From positions 4,737,878-4,801,877 of the forward strand of contig LR746264.1 in assembly GCA_902729315.2 (NCBI GenBank): DNA of 64,000 bases, written 5' to 3'. The notes beneath the pieces are model-generated. The model was not told the DNA's origin. It made no database searches and saw nothing but the letters and a program-made list of their open reading frames with translations. The first letter of the stretch is position 1. Each line of letters starts with the position of its first letter. This DNA comes from Spirodela intermedia (taxonomy: Eukaryota; Streptophyta; Magnoliopsida; Alismatales; Araceae). The position numbers and the translations under genes are program-made. Below, piece after piece: positions 60,821 to 64,000 of this stretch.

Positions 60821-60924
60821 GGCTCAGTTAACTTTATTTTGGTTTGCCTCCCTTGCTTCCTTCGTAAAACCATCACATGCAGAATGAGGTCTATCTACGG
60901 TCTAATAAAGAATCTCCCGTGGAC

Positions 60925-60930
60925 CACGTG
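60925..60930. promoter_or_regulatory. G-box upstream of the phospholipase A1 gene
   Basis: CACGTG (context CCACGTGT), about 105 bases beyond the TATA box. G-boxes are bound by bZIP and bHLH factors, including ABA- and jasmonate-responsive ones. The use here is inference from position. Confidence 0.4.
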
Positions 60931-63839
60931 TTCTAAACGCGGACTTTTCCCCGCAGTCACCTGGTTCACGGAAATTTTGACGAAGGGCCATTCAAAAGAC
61001 GTTTTCTTGGGGAGAGTATTGGGCTCTTCAATTATTTCTTCCGTTGTGCGTCTAGAGGTAAACCTCATATATGTACTTTTCACTGTCAAATAAAATACAG
61101 GCAATGTAGTAATTAAGATGATACTGCCAACCATGCCAAATCGATGAAGATTCTGTAGTATTGTTTTCTATGGTTGACTAATATCACATGGGCTGTCGTA
61201 AACAAAATGATCAAATTTCAAATATTTATAAACCTGACTCAAAAAAAGAATAATTTTCTTTTTCCAGTTGTCTAGATTTGGGACTAAAAAGGTGAATGAC
61301 CTTTTAAAACAATTTATGTCCACCTTTGAACACTAAAATCGTTAAATTACGTCCATTTATGTCGATCTTTGAACACTAAAATCGCTCTATTAGTCAAAAT
61401 TTTAAACAATTAGAAATCAATACAATGTGACCATTAAGAGTTTGAATATCTACTAAGAGAAACCAATATGTATTACCATTAATCGCAACAGATGTATATA
61501 TATATAGAAACATAAATTTTAACAAGTTAGATAAGATTCTTATATCCTTATATCAAAATTGATAGTATATTTTGAAATGAAGTAATAATTCTTGATTAAA
61601 ACTTATCAGTATCACCTTAAATCAATCACACATTTTCAAACATAAACAATCATGATCATGTTATAAGTACTTTTAATGTCATTTTTTAATTAAAATTTAT
61701 CAAAAATTAAAAATCCTAAGCAGCTACATAAAATACTTTAGGTTCAATCAATTAATTTGATATGGAATCTGGTCATAAATAAGATTATCAGCATCTAGTG
61801 GACTAAATAACCATTCATATTCATATTTTACATCATTAAATCATGATGATTATAAAATTCAAATCATTACTTTTACACAATAAGAATTCTTATATATATT
61901 AACAATTCTCACAAAAATATATATTGTAATAATGTCAAGTAGTAAAATCAACAGAATTCAAGATTTCAATATATTATATTCAAATATATTTCCTAAAATT
62001 ATATTTATTTTTTAAAAAATTACTTTAAATCCTATTAAAATTTATATTATACTAAATTAATGATAACGCATGCAACATTTTTTAATCATCTATCATCCAT
62101 AACTAATACTTAGCATCTTTCAACTCATTGACTCATCTTATGTGTGTTTGTCATCATCATAGTTTTATTTAAATAATGTTGTAGTCTGAAGAAAATAGAT
62201 GTCAAGATGAAAATACCCATAAGGCCAATAAAAAAAAAAATTAGAAAAAAATAATAGATTCACAACTCTAGGAAGCCAACAAGATGACCACTAATAAGAT
62301 GTCATTTTTATGTGATAAGTAATGCATAATTAGTATATTTGGTGCACTAGTTTACGCTAATTGATATGATACTTCTGTGAAATACATGCTTAATGTATGA
62401 TTTTTACATACTTTTATACCATATTTATATTTTAAATATTCCTTGATTACATCTTAGTATACTTGATATTTTTTCTCTTCATTTGGTCACTACAGATTTA
62501 TGTTTAGGGCTAAAATTTGAATTCAATAGTTGAAATTATTTTAAAAATATAATTTATCATGATTCTTTGTGATTTTTCATAATATTTTCGGAATATATGT
62601 TAATTTATAGGACCATTCTGAGCCCATTAAGTAAGCCCATTAAGGCCCATTGCATCGGTTTATTTAGTTAAATTAAAATGATTTAGGAAATAGGCAGAAA
62701 TGGGTTAAAATGGCAAGAAACGGATGAAAAAAAGAGCAGAAAAAACGATAGAGAAACAAAAACAAATTCTTATTGAGAATGAAATAAGTTTTAAGCAAAT
62801 AAATTCCTTACTGCTTATAATCAATTTGAGATCTAATGAGAGTATAAGAACTTCTAATTTAGGACAAAAAAGGGGTCCATTATCTTCCTCCTTTTGTCAG
62901 CAAAGTCATTTTCCCTCTTAAATCTCTCTCCCTTTTTTTTTCTCTCATTTCATTGTTAATGGTACATTAGGATTATTTCACTTATTTTCATTTTTTTTCT
63001 TATAGATTGAGGATTTGAAAAAACAAGGGAGGATTAGGAATAGGAAGAATCAAGAACTAATCATGTTAATCATAGGCAATCGAGATTAAAACCTATCTCC
63101 TTTTTCCCCTTGTTTTTTATTTATTTTATTTAAATTTATTTATAGGTGACAAAATAAATTATCATTTGACTTGATATCTTTCATGTAGATCAACCTGAAC
63201 TCACTACATTTACTTGATTTATTTTAATCCGAATTCAGTTTTTAAAATATTAAATTCAACATCTTTTAATACAAAGACTGAGAGACATTCAAGAACCTAG
63301 TAGATTTCATTTAGATTTATGTTTTAGATATAGTTAGAGGACAAAATATATTTTAAAATATATGGTGACTTGGGTAACATTGTAAATGTTTAAGCACTAT
63401 TCTTTTGGAAACATGAAATGTTCGGCTAGAATGCTTTGGAAGATCTTTCTTAGAGGAATCTTTGAATTATCTTTTTACACATTGAGCTATCCAAAAGTCA
63501 TTTCCAACCTCTAAAAAATGGTCTATTTAGGGTGAATCAGTGCCTAAAAGTTAAACTAAAAAAAGATATTAATGTCATTGAAATCATAATAAATCGAATC
63601 CTTTGTATTTTGATGTGGATTGTTGCCTCATGTTCCTATTTCAATTATTTTCCAAAGTGTGCTACATTTCCATACATGTGACTTTCTCAAATTGACCCAT
63701 TTAAAACATTTTAGATGTAGAGAAGTAAAACTAGTAGAAAAGTTTATTTGTCCTTCTTGTGTAATTTTGAATAAAAAAAATTCAGCAAGTGGTGTCCAAT
63801 TAATGATTCTCATGTGCAACGCATCCTATGAAAATTGGT
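60931..63839. other. AT-rich intergenic region
   Basis: About 3 kb with no protein-like open frame. A small tandem duplication sits at 61312-61384. The rest is strongly AT-rich with short simple runs, probably old transposon DNA I cannot classify. Confidence 0.5.
61312..61384 (+). repeat. small tandem duplication, 43-bp spacing
   Basis: ATTTATGTC..CTTTGAACACTAAAATCG occurs at 61312-61341 and again at 61355-61384 with two differences. Confidence 0.85.
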
Positions 63840-64000
63840 GTGCACTTGTCATTCTGTTTAAATACACATTATCTAATAATATTTATAATTAAGACTTAAT
63901 AAAATACTAGTATAGAAGCAAGTCTCAAGTCGAACATAAGGAGATTGATTAATCTGTTGTGAAAACTAATTTAGTTTATATATAGAGTGATTTCTAATAT
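63840..64000 (+). repeat. dispersed repeat family B, copy 2 (cut by window end)
   Basis: Nearly the same as 46670-46830: GTGCACTTGT, then ACATTATCTAATAATATTTA, then AGTCTCAAGTC and GGAGATTGATT. It continues past the window. Confidence 0.85.

Noticed and set aside
1-64000. CRISPR array, prokaryotic operon, organellar insertion, tRNA or rRNA genes, or a novel multi-gene system
   Set aside because: No spaced identical repeats, no tRNA-like folds or rRNA sequence noticed, and all main genes are spliced plant nuclear genes with known families; their adjacency shows no sign of a dedicated system.

Overview
The window is nuclear DNA from a flowering plant. The evidence is long AT-rich GT-AG introns, three plant-type signalling genes whose exons can be followed end to end, and decayed Ty3/gypsy and Ty1/copia retrotransposons between and inside them. 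GC-rich first exons (inositol 5-phosphatase, phospholipase A1) beside AT-rich introns suggest a monocot. That is an inference and I cannot name the genus.

Layout. (1) 389-9000, + strand: the 3' two thirds of a KEEP ON GOING (KEG)-type E3 ubiquitin ligase, namely the end of the ankyrin array and twelve HERC2-like repeats; the RING and kinase exons lie upstream of the window. (2) 9-16.9 kb: AT-rich intergenic DNA with a badly decayed Ty3/gypsy reverse transcriptase and copies of a dispersed repeat. (3) 17357-29391, +: a complete type II inositol polyphosphate 5-phosphatase (FRA3/5PTase12-14 subfamily), WD40-like repeats followed by the catalytic domain, 11 coding exons. (4) 30485-45603, +: a complete kinase-associated protein phosphatase (KAPP: membrane anchor, FHA, PP2C), 13 coding exons. 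Its introns hold a long foldback element, a copia-like LTR piece and a perfect 258-bp tandem duplication that copies most of an exon. (5) 45.6-59 kb: a repeat-rich zone with a degraded minus-strand Ty3/gypsy element (one LTR, PBS, gag, protease and RT remains), two broken phospholipase A1 fragments and other repeats. (6) 60737-59284, minus: a DAD1-like class II phospholipase A1 gene, two exons, with a TATA box and G-box upstream but a one-base frameshift in exon 1. (7) 60.8-64 kb: AT-rich DNA; the right end is a second copy of a repeat at 46.7 kb.

The genes are separate transcription units, not an operon. KEG acts in ABA signalling and endosomal trafficking, the 5-phosphatase in phosphoinositide turnover, KAPP in receptor-kinase dephosphorylation, and the lipase family in acyl-lipid hydrolysis and jasmonate-type responses. 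I see no reason to treat their adjacency as functional. I found no tRNA, rRNA, CRISPR array or organellar insertion, and no novel multi-gene system. The most unusual items are the exon-containing tandem duplication and the foldback element, both in one KAPP intron, and the frameshifted lipase with its two relics.
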